A stretch of 64,000 nucleotides of DNA from Trochalopteron elliotii (lineage: Eukaryota; Chordata; Aves; Passeriformes; Leiothrichidae). The first letter of the stretch is position 1; the number at the start of each line of letters is the position of its first letter. Under the pieces are notes generated by a model. The model did not search any database. It was given only the letters and a program-made list of their open reading frames with translations, and was not told the DNA's origin. The position numbers and the translations under genes are program-made. The stretch spans positions 2,936,074-3,000,073 of the forward strand of contig JANPWX010000106.1 of assembly GCA_024734555.1 (NCBI GenBank), written 5' to 3'. Of the stretch, positions 11,991-25,156 are shown in pieces.

Positions 11991-14900
11991 AGTGCAGCGT
12001 AAAATGAAGCACAAAATCAACCGAGTGGCCAAGGTTAACTAAAGCAAAAATTCAGGGATCTGTGGGCACAGACTAATATTAGCAATTCTAGAAAGACCAC
12101 TGGAAGGCTCATGTAGCACCCAGTCTTTGCTCTTAATGTGCTGAACAGTTAACCCAAAGGCTCCTGAGATCAATGCAGGTTTCTCCGGGTCATCCACAGG
12201 CTTTGGGCAAGACCTGCCAGGACAGTGTGGGCACCCTTCATGTCCTCATGCCACAAACAGCACATTCCTAGGGGACAGATCCTGCTCACTCTGACTGCTC
12301 TGCCAGGTATTTGTGAGGCTGTAAAACCAGAGCTGCTCAAATGAAACCTGAGGCAGAAGTATTGGCAACAACAGCGCCTCAAAGAGATTGTGTTTGTATT
12401 TGACAGAAGGCAGATTTGACAAACAGGCCTTGGCACATCACAGTGCAAATGGCTCCTGTATTTTAAATAATAAGTAATAAATTCTAAATAAAATGCGACC
12501 CTGTGCCTTCAGGGAAGTCATACGAAGGATGGCAAATAATTTAACACCTTTTGGGATTTTCTGTATTCTAGACACTTCTATTTATTTCTAGCCAAGAGCA
12601 GGAGCACATGGCAGCTTCATACAAACACTCCGTGTACACCCCTGCAAGATGCAAGAGCAATGAAACTTGGTCTCCTCACAGATAAAGCTCCCTTCTCACT
12701 GCTGAAATACAGAGACAAACTGGTGACAATGTCACAGACCATGCTGTTCTAAATGCAGAATTGAAACTGATTTCTTAGTAAGGCCAGCTAAGAAAAGGGA
12801 AACAAGCCATCTTTCCTCTCTCTGCCTCTCAAGACTGTAAAATATGCCTGGGCAGGAAGTACAGTAAAGCTCATGACGAGCAGAGGCAGCTACTCTTTCA
12901 AAATGAACAGGGCTCCTCTGAAGTGACATTTTCATTTAGCCAGTGAGCTTGAGGATACAGGGCAGGATACCAGAAGGGCTCTCCAGCAGATGAGGTTACT
13001 GGCCAGGCCTCCCAGCTTCACACCTCCAAAGATCACAACTGCAGGGAAATGGGAAACCAGGATGGCACCTGTGGCTTTTTGTAAAGTTGTCTTTTCTCAG
13101 CCAACACAACCAGAGACTCAGTGGAGCTACAGTAAGTGTGTAATAATGTCACTTCTTATGGGAAGACACTGAAAGTTGTAGGGATGCAGAAGGAAGCACT
13201 GTACATACATTTAAAGTTACTGCTCCAAAACAGGTGAAAAATACCATTTTTGGACTCTAAACCCTGACACTGGAATTAGGGAGATAAAACATTGAGAATT
13301 ACATCTGTTCCCACCTTCTTGGGAATAAACATGCAGCAAAAAGTGGCTTTTCCCTCACACACTGTCCATCCAGGAGAGCTCCCAACCATCAGCAAATTCC
13401 CATCTTTCCTCAGCACAAACTCTGCAGAAGTTTAAGGTGTCATCTCTCCAGAATCTTTCTTTTCCAGATTCTCCATCCCTGAATCCTGGAAAACCCTTGC
13501 TTCTCCTGGATTAGAGCTAAGCTGTCTACATGCAGAACTAGCTTTTATCCCAGGAAAGCAGAACTGCTGAAAGACAGGCAAAACTGATCTTTAAATCTTT
13601 GGCAGAATCTCCTTGCAAAGCTTCCTATATAAAACTGTGTCACAACACTGACAAAACCTCCTTTTTAAAAAAATTCAGAATGTTAAATAAGTTCATACCA
13701 AGACAAACTTTACACTAAGCGATTCAGCCTTCAAAAAAAAGACAATTGAAAAGCATTCGATTTTTTTACAAATAACTAAAAAGATCATTTCTGTGAACAA
13801 GAAACATTGTTTAAAATTTGAAGGCAAATCACTGAGCAAAGAATGCATTAATATTTAAGATTTTATTCAACTTTCAAGTGCAAGAAAGGATTTTTTTTCC
13901 ACAAGAAAGGAAGCCAGATTGATCTTGAACGAGAAAAGCCACTTTCCCATCTCCCATTTCCAGAGCAACTTTCTTGTTTTAAATGGGGACTGCAAAGTGG
14001 GAAAAGTATTCAGAACCCAAAACTCCTCTCTGAAAGAATGGACAACCCCAATAAAGTTTGCTCAATATTCTCTTTTAACTTCTATTAGCACTAACAACAG
14101 TAACTTGCACATTCATATTAAAATAGCCCTCTTTAATTAATCTCAGATAAGTTTTGTATTTTGCTTTTGCCACATTTTTGTTAGTGTGTGCTCAACGGGT
14201 TCATTTAAAGGTATCAATCAGGTCAGATTTTATAGGAAGCAAGTTTTGTTAGATCTTTTGAAAATTTAATGTGATAAAGGCAAGTTCAGCATTTCAAAGT
14301 GACATTAACCTCCAAGATAACATTTTGCCATTAAAAAACTCCTACTATGAATATTCTCTTATTAAAAACAACACCACTTCAGGGTCAAAAATGCCAGAAA
14401 GAATAAGAACTATCAAAATTAACAATTAGAAAGCTCCTTCTGCAAGTGTCATATACGTTACTATCAGACTGAATAAATATTAGAATTATTAAAATATTTT
14501 GAGAAGAAGACAGCATTTTTTATTTTATTTTCTTTCGGGGAAAAAGAAATCTGATTTGTCAGCAATGTTCAAAGTTTATTTTTGGCTCAACAGCCCATGA
14601 TGTAGAATTAAGTGTTCCACTAGATGGAGCAGGATGGTAAAGCCATCATGAGGGCCACCTCCCCTGCTGATCTATGGAAAAGTCAATGTCCAGGGATGAT
14701 AAGAATTTCAGCTTTCTTAAGGGCAGAAAAAGGGCAACACAAAACCCTCTTAGTGCTCAACAATTTCCTTCTTCCCAGCATAGAAGCTATTAACAAACAC
14801 TAACCAGAAACAAACCAGCTTTTCCTCACTTCTATCAACTTTACACTAGAAACACAAAATTTACTGGATGCTTGTCTGAAAATGAAAATCTTTGTACTTT

Positions 14901-15990
14901 TTTATTTTGTAGCAACTGAACTTGCAAAAAGCTCCATGCCAAATGATCAAACATTAGTCACCTAATGCAAAAGACATCGTTACACATCAAACAAATTCAC
15001 TCTGGAAACAATGGCAAAACTTCAAAGAGGTTCCTGCAGACCTGGAGCTGTGCAAGGCATAGTAAAATTATCTCTCTTGTCTCTTTTCAAACAGAGCTAA
15101 TTGTTGATTTACCTTTAAGTCTACCTAAACAAACAAACAAAAGAAGAACTATACAGATTTTATTTCATCAGACGTTCCTTAAGAGATGCAGTATTAGACA
15201 AACTGCAGTTGCCATCATCGTGTGAAATGAGAAACCTTCATTTTCTTGACCACTAAACCCTGTTCCAGCTTCTCCAAAAGAAGTAGAGATAATATAAACT
15301 AACAAAGAACAGTTTTAACCATTAATATCTCAAATTTAAGTCCTGCAATCCTTGAGAATGCACAACAAAAGGAACAGGAATGGTCACAATTAACTCGAGC
15401 ACCTTGACATAAAAAATCCTGAGCCACAGTATATTGCTGGATGTGATAAATAACTGCAAACATGCAGCAGACTCCCAAGACAATACTAATTATCCCAGCA
15501 GTATAAATACCAGGAGAGAATGATTCTCAGATATGTGCATGAAGGCACACAAGCAGAACTCTGGTGACTGATCACAGGCTGCTTCCCATGACTGTCACTC
15601 CCATCTCTCTGCTTCCAGTTAACTGCACTAAAAACCAAAGTGACAAACGGGTTTATTTCCCACCAACACTCTCTCCAACTTACTGTAATGTGCTGCAGCA
15701 CCTGAAGTTGACACCTGGAAAAGATGGGCCAAGTGGAAGAGGTAGGAAATTTGGCCTTGGAGACAATAAAACTGTCCCCTCATTAAGGGGCCTTATTAGC
15801 ACCTTTTGAAAGACCTTTTGAAAGCACCTGTGAAGTTTTCAATGTAGATATTGTCTGACTGAACACCAGTTTGTCCCATCTCTCTGAAGAGCTGATTGCC
15901 AAGAATTCATTCTGCACCACACATTCCTTTTCCAGGGATAAGGAAAAGCATCAGGACACCAGAGCACTGTCACTCCCCAGTGATACTCAC

Positions 15991-16088
15991 TACTGTGCAC
16001 AGTCAATCAGCTGGTACTCGTTGGATCTCTCGTAGCAGGCTTTCACACCTTCATCCTGCCAAAGGGTTTTTGTGTGTTCATAAAACTC
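15991..16088 (-). CDS. GNAS: GNAS exon 6 (end of helical domain)
   Basis: This 98-bp exon holds 32 codons plus the first two bases (TA) of a Tyr codon. It reads [20 protein letters not shown], then [12 protein letters not shown] and the split Y. The acceptor is cccatttcag and the donor is gtgagt. It encodes the last helices of the helical domain, leading towards switch [12 protein letters not shown] is invariant in Gs/Golf, while EFYEH and ACYERS are Gs-type (Golf has EFFDH and ACFERS). The split TA|C codon matches the mammalian exon 6/7 boundary, where the next exon begins CTTC for YF. That exon (FLDKID…, before the switch-I exon) was not found in the 16 kb to the left, so the coding sequence leaves the window here. 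Confidence 0.97.
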
Positions 16089-19000
16089 CTGAAATGGGAA
16101 AACAGTGTTACAGAAAGGGTTAGAGGTGAAGAGAATCAGCAAACAGTAATGCATCATTTTGTTTCTCAGTGAGCAGGAAATGGAGGATATTTAACAAAAA
16201 TCTTTAGCCATGCTTTTAGAACCTCACTACCAGTTCAGTTGGCTTTCTCAGTTTGACTCCAACACTCTGTAACAGTTAGCTGCTTCTCAATCACTGACTG
16301 AATCCCAACCACCTACTGTAAGAAGGGTTAATGCCTCATTAATGACAATTTCGTTGGCATTTTTAATAATCAATGCTATTTGGTAACATTTGTTCTTTAG
16401 CTCGTGGTGTCACTGTATTTTACATTTACGTGGCTGTCACGATTTTTTTTTCTTTAATAAAACAATGCTTCTCTATAATTCCTACATGAATGATAACAAT
16501 AATTAAATTTTACATGACTTTGCAAGTTAGTGAGGATCTCCAGGGACTATACAGACATCTGTATCTTACTTAACTCCGCACCACTTTCGTAAATTTACTC
16601 TTACAGTGCAAAAAGACACTGAACTACAGAAGAAAGACAGTGATACAAGGCTAGATCATGTTTTGTCTCAGCCTTAAAAACTGAAAGCCAAGATATGAAA
16701 GCAGACAGCCAAAAATGCACTGCTTCAGTTCTGCTGAACCTGTAACACAAGCTAACAACACAACCAAAAGCCCTTTCACTTTGCATATGAAAGATGCACT
16801 GTGGCTCCAACAGTGAGTGTGCAACATGGGATTGAACTCCTGGCCATCAGTGTAAGAACTCTGAATAGATTTAGAAAGAAGAGCAGCAGCCTGGTGACTT
16901 AAAACACACACAGACACCACTGTGGGCATTCCTCTTATCAACAGCCATGGGTGTTCTTGGCTATCTCTCAGAGCTTTGAAGTGTTCTGTGTAAAACACTT
17001 TCATTCTGATTTTAAGTGGCAAATGATTTATTTTTTTTAATCCAGACCAGTGCAAAACCTTTCAAATAGTTGCTGCATATATTCTGTGCCTCCCCACCTT
17101 TTTTCTTCTACAGCAGAATTATTTGAAAGAAGAAAAATGTGTCATTTTGGCTGCTTCAAGGTTCCTCCATCTCTTGGGATATCAGTCTCTCACATTCCTT
17201 TACTATCAATGTAGTACAAAGAAAGGGGACACATTCCAAAGTTTCACTTTGAAAAGAGTTTAAAAAAAAAATTCACATTCCTACCAGAATCTCAACTAAC
17301 ACCTGAACTGTAGCAGAACAGTAAATCCTTTAAATTGCATCTTAAAGATGAATAAAGGCATCTTACAGTAAATTTAGTGATGCTGATTTTCAGAGCACCC
17401 TCTCCTTAGCAGGTATAAGATGCATATGTGCCTGTGTGATCACACAATTATGAATATCAGTGATGGAAGCAGTGCATCAGATGCAAATTTGATTGTCCTC
17501 TTATTAAGTATTCCCTAGCTGCACATACACAAAAATGAGAGTAAACACAAAATACACATCTAAATTTTGTTCTGATTTCTTTTAAAAAGGTTATGATGTT
17601 TATATATGGTATTAGATGTCAGTTTACTCCCTGCTTTTATGAACTGTTCATGAACAAAAAGACCAGTTAAATTTCTTTCAGAAGCAGGTAAGAAGACTTT
17701 ACTTGACTTTTAATATGTGCAGATTGCAGGACCATTTTGCTATTAAAAGGAATGGAAGATGAATCAAAATCTTATCCAGTCCTCAGTTTTCTGTCTCCCA
17801 CTGCTGGAACTGTGCTCATTGGATACTTTAATTTTACAGAGTTCCAGTTTCTTGGCAGCTGGGGGACTGTCAGTCACCTTCGGCTGTATCAGAGCACAGT
17901 GAAGAAAATATCTTTATAAAGCACAAGGGAGAAGGAAGAGAAAGTAAAGGAGAGAGGGGGAATTGTCTGCAATCTCACTGTATCTGAACCAAACCCATTT
18001 TGGGGAATGTTTCTATATTTGTTTTTAAAAGTACCAGTTGTTCAGTACAGAACATCATATGGCTCACTCAACATATGACTACAAAGCTGGGAAATTGAAA
18101 AATGCAATCAGCAATTGTACAAGATTTTTTTTTGCTGAAACAGAAACTGATTCAATGGACAAATAACAAGGCAAAGGTAAGTTTACAGAAAAAGCAGTAA
18201 AATATTCATCACCAAAAAAAAAAAGTAGATACAAAGTGAAAAAAGTCAGTGCTTTAATAAGAAAAGTCACAACACAGTAAAACTGCCACAAAAATTCTTC
18301 CTCATTATTGTTTCTCACTACAACTACGACACTTTGGTGGAAAGCTGATATAAAGCAATTTTTTAAAGACCTTTTAAACTCTGTAATACTTTTACATTTG
18401 GAGTAGTTTCTGCAATCAGATCTTAAAATTGGATGAAAAATAAAACCAGTTCCTGGCCCCAGCATTAACACATCGGTAACAGAAGGCCCAGGGTTAAGTT
18501 CACCAGAACAGTTACATATTGTTCAGAAGAGCCCTCCCCCTGTTCTAAGGGCAGTTTTCACTTCTAAGAAAATACATGAATTACAAGAATGGGGGAAAGA
18601 TCAGTGTTTGTGCCTTGTTAGGCCAAATTAGCAATAACGTATTTAAAACTCCCTTTATGCCTGTCCTGCTAATCTGAACTATAACCAGCAATACTTAAGC
18701 AATCTTCTCAGTAAGGTTATTAATTGTCCATGTGGGATGGAAAAAGAATTTAATTCCACATTCTTTGAACTTCTTACTGGGGTTTCAAAATCAGGATCTA
18801 CAACAAATAAAGAGCAAGAGATCATTATACTAAGGCACAGCAGGGTTTCTTTGGGATGGGTTTTTGCTGTTTCTTTTTTATTTGTATCAATTGTGTTTTA
18901 AAAAGTGAACTACATGACTTGACGTGGTCAACTATGAAGGCCTTTCATTAATACACAACCTTTTGTTTTTAGGCCACATCAAATACATCTCCACACATGC

Positions 19001-22000
19001 TGGGACTAATGCTGAGAACCAGGTAGGTGCTCACCCAAGCAAAGTCAGAACCAGGCTTGCAGAGCTCATCTCCTGCTTTATTAGAGTCCTCCTTACTGTA
19101 GTGACTGATTTTGGAATAAAGACATAGTAGCTGGTTGCAAAAGCTCCACATTTTCCCTCCTCCCCAGTACACCTACACTAACCACAGCTCTGAAATAATA
19201 TTTAAGAAAAAGAATAACACAAGAAATCCTCAGCATCCCATTTGAGTCATGGAATGTAGCCTGGGGCTACTCTCAGGGAAGGCAAGTAAAACCACAAGAT
19301 TTGTTATGTATTTAGGTAAAACAGGGGCTTCAGAGGCCACTAGAGAAATCAAGTTAGCAAAAGGGTTGGGGTTTGTTTTTTTTTTTTTAGTTAAAGAGGT
19401 GCAATTTGTATGAGAGCTCTAAAATAATGAGTTAGGAAACAAATTAACCAAAAATAGCAGGAAAATTTCCTGAAAAGAAATAGCCAGAAAACTAGTCCTT
19501 ACATGTCTGGTTCTTGTTTCCACAACACTGATTCATTTGCTGGCACATTCTAATATAACAGACTCTACAGCAGCATCAACACAGGTTTTTCTTGCACTAG
19601 AAAATGGAACTCCTAATAAAGCAGCTAAAACAAACAAATACTACTAAATAACAATTTGGTTTGAGATGACATTCCACAACAAATAGGATTTGAATGTTAG
19701 GTTCCAAATGATCCACAGAATTTGCAGTGTATGATCATATTATCCATTCTTGCCCTATGCATACTTAAAATTGAAAAAAAAAAAAAATTCAAACGATGTA
19801 ATTTTCCATTAAAAAAAACAAAATGCTGCAGTGTCACAACACACACCCAAGATCCTGTTTAAAGTACAGCTGAAGCTGTGTAAAGCAACAAAAGTCAACA
19901 CGAGTGGTGACAGGATGGCATCACCAGGGAAGGTGAGGAGTGAATTCCTCCTGAGCTTTATGTCTGGATTGGAGCACTTATTCAGCACCAGACCAGACTT
20001 TACACGTCCCAAAACGTTCACACAACCCTAAAGAGGGAGAAATCCTTGAGGAGAAGACTCAAGGAAAGGAATGTGGATGTAACACAGATCTGAGGAGAAC
20101 AAACAGGGCCTGACTGAATCTGCCCCGGCTGGGCTGGGGCATAGTTTGAATTCCGGGCACAATCCCCAGGAACAGGCTCCACTTCTGGGAAACCATAAAA
20201 ACCCTGAGAAAATCCCCTGTCTGGGTAAACCTCCCCTGGTCTTGCTTAGATAACTGAAGGATCAAGGACCACAACTTGCTGCTGATGAGGAAACCTCATG
20301 TCTCATGATACCATAACACCACCATGGTTAAAAAGCCACATTTATGTGAAATGTATTTCATTATTAATGTTTTATTTATGAGGTGACAGTTTCTCCACCT
20401 GCTGAAAGCTTCCCAACACAATGAGTCAATAGGCAACATTTACAAATCACTTGTATTCACTTACAGGAATCTCTGCAGACCTCTAGAGAAAAAAAAACCC
20501 CATCAGTGGAAATGTGGAAGGGATGCTTGGAAAATGGTTCTTTGTTCCAGAAAGATCTTGCTTACACAGCTCTGGATTAGAAAAGGGGCAATGCAGAGTC
20601 TAATCAAGTCTAAAACCTACTTATATTGGATAATTTCAGCAAGCTGAATAAATGGCAGCAGGTAGACAGTGGTTTTGATCAAAGTTAAACTACAGGAAGT
20701 GTTAGAGAACTTGGGGGTTGAGTGCTTTGGTTGTTAAAAAAAATAATCCTCAAGAGACAAACTCCAGGCCTGGGAAAAAGTAAAGGAACCAAATGCTTTC
20801 GAGAAGCATTCTAAAAGGATAAAATACTAGTAGAAAATGAAAGAGTATAACTGGACATACTGTCTACCAGGCTTTGTTCCCTCCAGATATACAAATACTC
20901 AAGAGACTTTAAAAAAACGTTTATGAAGCAATATTTTATAGGCATTAGGATGTTGGCAGGAAGAAACACTGGCACAGTCCATGCCACTGTGACACCAAAT
21001 TCACAGGAAACTTAGCATGGACATGCAACATTACCTTTTCTTTGTAAAATATAATATAGGGTGGATCCTTCAACAGAACAGTTTATTTACTAATTCCAGC
21101 AAAAGTCAATGCCATTGGAAAAAACCTTACCTCCCAAAAGGTGTGTACAACCATTACACAATGTTGTGGTTAAAACTGGGATTCAATTCCTGGGCAAAGT
21201 TCACTGTCCCATGGAGCTGCACATTTCATAATAAGAGTTTTAAAGAGGTCACCGACTTACAAATCTAATGATTAAAGGTCAAACCAAACCAGCTTCTAAC
21301 TGTAAAACTGTCTCCTGGAGGACTTTGCTTCCCAATGTGTTCAGCTTTTAAAAGCAGCCAGTGACCATTGGTTTCAAACCCCTCCACAGACCTGCTCTGC
21401 TGGGGGAGCACAGCTCTCCTTTCCTGGGAGCCAGGCAGTTCTGCTGCATTCCACACTCCAGGCACTGCAAGGCAAGGTCATGGGATGGCAGGGCAGCACA
21501 GAGCATTCCAAGACCAACTGCACCAGCTGATTTTCTCCTTCCAGGATAGGTAAGTACCCACCAAATGGATTTATTTCTCACTGCTGTGTAGGAAATCAAG
21601 CCATCACTACTGACTGCACAGCTGCTCAGAGGAGGGAACTCATCTCATCTTTTCATTCTCCCCAAGTTTGGGCAGGGATACCAGAATGTGTTGAATTTGT
21701 CAAATCAGACAGTTTAATAAGCCACTCACTTGAATAGGGAAACATCTGCATTCCTAATGGTGTGAACAAGTGTTAATTATTGCTTGCTATTTTAGGGCAA
21801 ATATGCTGATGATATCACAAAGGAAACACATACCTACAAATAGCTGAAGATATTCTCCAGTTACTGGCATGTGTCCAGAGCTGAATACAAAACTCTTTGG
21901 GAGAGGCCCAGTGCACTCAGCACTTCCCATAACTGAGTCAGAAATATTTTCAGCAAGGATTTAGTCTCATATATCAGTAGTTTTTCATGCTTGGAAAAGA

Positions 22001-24424
22001 AGAATATTCCCAAATATTCTGTGTTTCTGCTTGGTAACTTCTAGTAGTACAAATTAAACTGGATGTAGCTGCAAGGATTGGCCAGTGGGAAGGGAATTCT
22101 ATTTAAGAAACTTCTGTCAAGTTTGAACTCACATTATTCCCCTTTGTTAAGAGTTTCAAAACAACACAGCATTTAAGAAATGTGCCAACACACAAATCCA
22201 TACCCATAAGATGCAACGTGCCTTTGGTTAGAAGTCCTCACTAACATAGTATCAAATTATTTCTCTTTAATTTCTACTTTCGTAAGAAGTTTATTGTCAC
22301 AGAAACTTTATCTGTTTCTAAACCAGAACACAGCTCATGTTAATTAGGGAGGAAAACTCACTTTAGGTGAGAGCAGCAAGCCTGCTCCCTGTATCATCAA
22401 GATTCCCCTGCAATTTAAACCAAATAATCAGTGTTCTTCTGCTTCTTTAAAGTGTATCATACATAGAAAGAGGCGATTCACTGAAGGATCAAACTTCCTG
22501 ATAGCATAAAAGGCACAAAGAAGTTTTCAACCCCATTCCAGCTCTCTCAGGGCAGTTTAGAGTGGTGACAGAAGCAGTTCAACCATCAGCTATTTTTGGA
22601 GACTTCAGTCTAAGAAAGAAGGTTTATTAAAACTGAGAAGTTTCCTTTGAGCCTTAAATCAGGGTTTGGAAAATGTCTTTAAAACTACATCATTTAGCTG
22701 CTTTTTGTTTAATGAATATACAGTAAGCCTGAACAGTAAAATCAAATGACCTTATTGACTTACCTGGTGCCAAGAACAAACACCTGGGACCACACTAAAC
22801 TCTGCTGCTTCCTTCCAAGTTGGAAACAAAAAGCCTCTTTTTGCCAGAAACTTCCACCAACAGAAAAGGGTGTCAGATAAAATAGTTCTCATTCTAAATT
22901 CACATGAATCCCAAGGACAGCTCACTAAACCTCTTCCAATCTTTCTGAAGAAGCAGCATCTGCACTCATGAAAGTGATCACAAGCTCACAATAAAGTCTA
23001 CATGAAAAAAATAAAGCTCAAATACACTTAACATAAATTAACTGAAAGTTCTGCTTAATTGCTGGCATTTCTTTATAAGAGTAAAAAGACACCCTGTTTC
23101 CTGGGAGCTTAAAAAAAAAAATCTTAAAATTTACTGGAACACTGAAGAAATGTCATGTATTCTCCAAAGATCAGCTGAAAGCCTTGACCAGTCAGCTGAG
23201 CACAACAAGGCTGTGGCTGGATCCACTCTAATACCAGGGAGGCTCACAGGTATAATTTTATTTCATCTATGCATACACCAATATTTTGTGATAGTCTCTT
23301 ACTGTGATTAAAACCAGAAAATGCTTAAGAATTTCCATATTAAATTATGCCTATTTCCTGTTTAATTCAGCTGACAGCTCTTCTATTTCAACATAAATTG
23401 AATTAATCTGTCCTTGTTCTTTAAGACTGCTCTGAGGAAAACAAAGAAGATGTATCAAGAGAAATTAAGTCACGTGAACTTCTGAACCTGTAAATATGGT
23501 CTGGTATGGTGGGAATTTACTGGATAAAAATACAAGTTCAGAACAAGGCGTTAGCATTTACTTCAAATACTATTCAAATAAATTAGTAATAAAGTAAAAT
23601 ACAGGGTGAGGAGGTTTTGTGCAACAAAAGCCACTGGACTACAGGAAAGACTTGTATATAATGCCCATAGTTTCAAGTCCTGGGCTGCAGATTCTCCAAT
23701 TTAGGGAAATACTTTGTGGGATTTCAACAGAATAATGGGAACACCTCAGTGAAAGCACTGCAGAATTCAAAGGGCTGAAATTAAAAAGAACCCAACAAAC
23801 ACTTCCAACAAATACAGTAGCACTAACAAAACTTGCTAGATATTGCTATTCACACATAAGAGTAAAACACCCCTATCAGGCATTTATCCATGTAGACAAA
23901 TATTAGAGATTTCAGGAGATTCATTTGCAAATTATTAATAGCTATACATGTTTCAATTATGAGAAACAGAAATGAAATCAAGTGGCTGCCTGCCTCACAA
24001 ACCCTATACTAAAAGAAGGCTTCAAAAGAACTCTTTAATTGATCTTTATTCAAGAATTTATTCCCCTATTATAGGATAGGAAAACCAGCTTTATATATTA
24101 CATTTACAATTCCTGGTAAACTCTGATCAGGTAAACTCAATTGGATTATGTGGAAGCCCATTTAGAGGGAGCTGCTCTGTGTAGATAAGATAATAGAGAT
24201 TTAAAAAAGAGTAAGTAAGGATTATTTCAGAGGATCTAGCACCACATCACTGATACTGTCTGTAAGACTTCCCACTCCTTTCTCTGAACAATATTAACAT
24301 TCTTGAGGCAAAAATACTTTACACATCCACATTTTCTACTAGTTTTGCATCTCAAGATGCATCTCAAAGATATGTATTTATCACACATACTAAGATAGAG
24401 GATACTAAAGAAAGGTAAATAGGA

Positions 24425-24480
24425 CATCGAGGTGCCTTGCTCAAAATCATAAAAAATCTGTTTAAGAAAAAGCTGGAGCC
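24425..24480 (+). repeat. Possible ancient SINE/LINE fragment
   Basis: The stretch 'aggtgccttgctcaaaatca' followed after a gap by 'aagctggagcccc' has the order of the MIR motif 'cttgcccaaggtcacacagc … gcagagctgggat'. The similarity is weak, so this is only a flag in otherwise featureless intron. Confidence 0.2.
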
Positions 24481-25117
24481 CCTATTTTTCTCTCTGTGCT
24501 AAGTATCCAAAATGCACATAATATTGTGCAGACACCCAAGAAACCAGGCTCTGTCTCCCACCTTTCCCAGCTTCCCACGAGTATCCTCATCAAAGAAAAT
24601 GTTTTGCCTACTTTCACACCCCAAAATCTGTGACATCTGAGAGATCCCCATGGGAAATGTCCCCCAGTGCAGTGAATATGTTTGCCATTACTTTATAAAG
24701 CTAGTGATGCTGTCAAACCAGAAGAGCTCTCTTCTTCTCCCATGATGTATTTAGACAGGAATAATAATACATCTATCATTATACCCATCAGGGTGGTTAT
24801 CTACAGGGACAGATAATTTTTTTCTGTTGCCTACAGAATTAAGGAACACTTCTAGCAGCAAAGACATCCCAGCTCACATCTTTCCTTGCTGAGACTCTTA
24901 TGATCTCGTTACCTTCCTGAAGATTTTGTTGTCAAAACCATTTTAAGGCCTCCAAAGCCCCGTTAAGGGACCACACTGAGCATCACCTCCTTTGTACCAC
25001 ACTGCCCACGGGGCAGGTTGTAAATCAGACCTCAAAACTGATCCCTGTTAAAAATAATCTCCCCAAAATAGAAGAGAGAAGGAGTAAGGGTTACCAGGGT
25101 TATTTTTAACCCGGGCT

Positions 25118-25156
25118 GGTTCAATGCTCTGATTTACACTGGGGAGCCAGAGGAGG
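25118..25156. repeat. Possible ancient sauropsid repeat fragment
   Basis: The segment containing 'caatgctctgatttacactg' followed by 'gggagccagagg' is reminiscent of one arm of a palindromic amniote repeat carrying 'tcaatggagctc…gatttacaccagctgaggatctggcc'. The other arm is not evident, so confidence is low. Confidence 0.2.

Larger units (their letters stand above)
1..15990 (-). other. GNAS: GNAS intron 6 (partial, at least 16 kb)
   Basis: This sequence lies downstream of exon 6 in the direction of transcription. I searched by eye on the minus strand for exons 7-13 (FLDKID, HMFDVGGQRDERR, WNNRWLRTIS, LNKQDLLAEKV, CAVDTENI, QRMHLRQYELL) and found none, so it is treated as intron 6. It holds a CR1 tail, a self-complementary repeat (4520-4561), simple repeats, GC-rich pockets (6560-7015, 11740-11990), and tandem AATAAA motifs at its far left end. 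An alternative terminal exon there cannot be excluded. Confidence 0.7.

Noticed and set aside
15796..15826. Repeated 'accttttgaaag' near exon 6
   Set aside because: This is only a two-copy 13-base slippage duplication, far enough from the exon 6 donor to be of no evident consequence.
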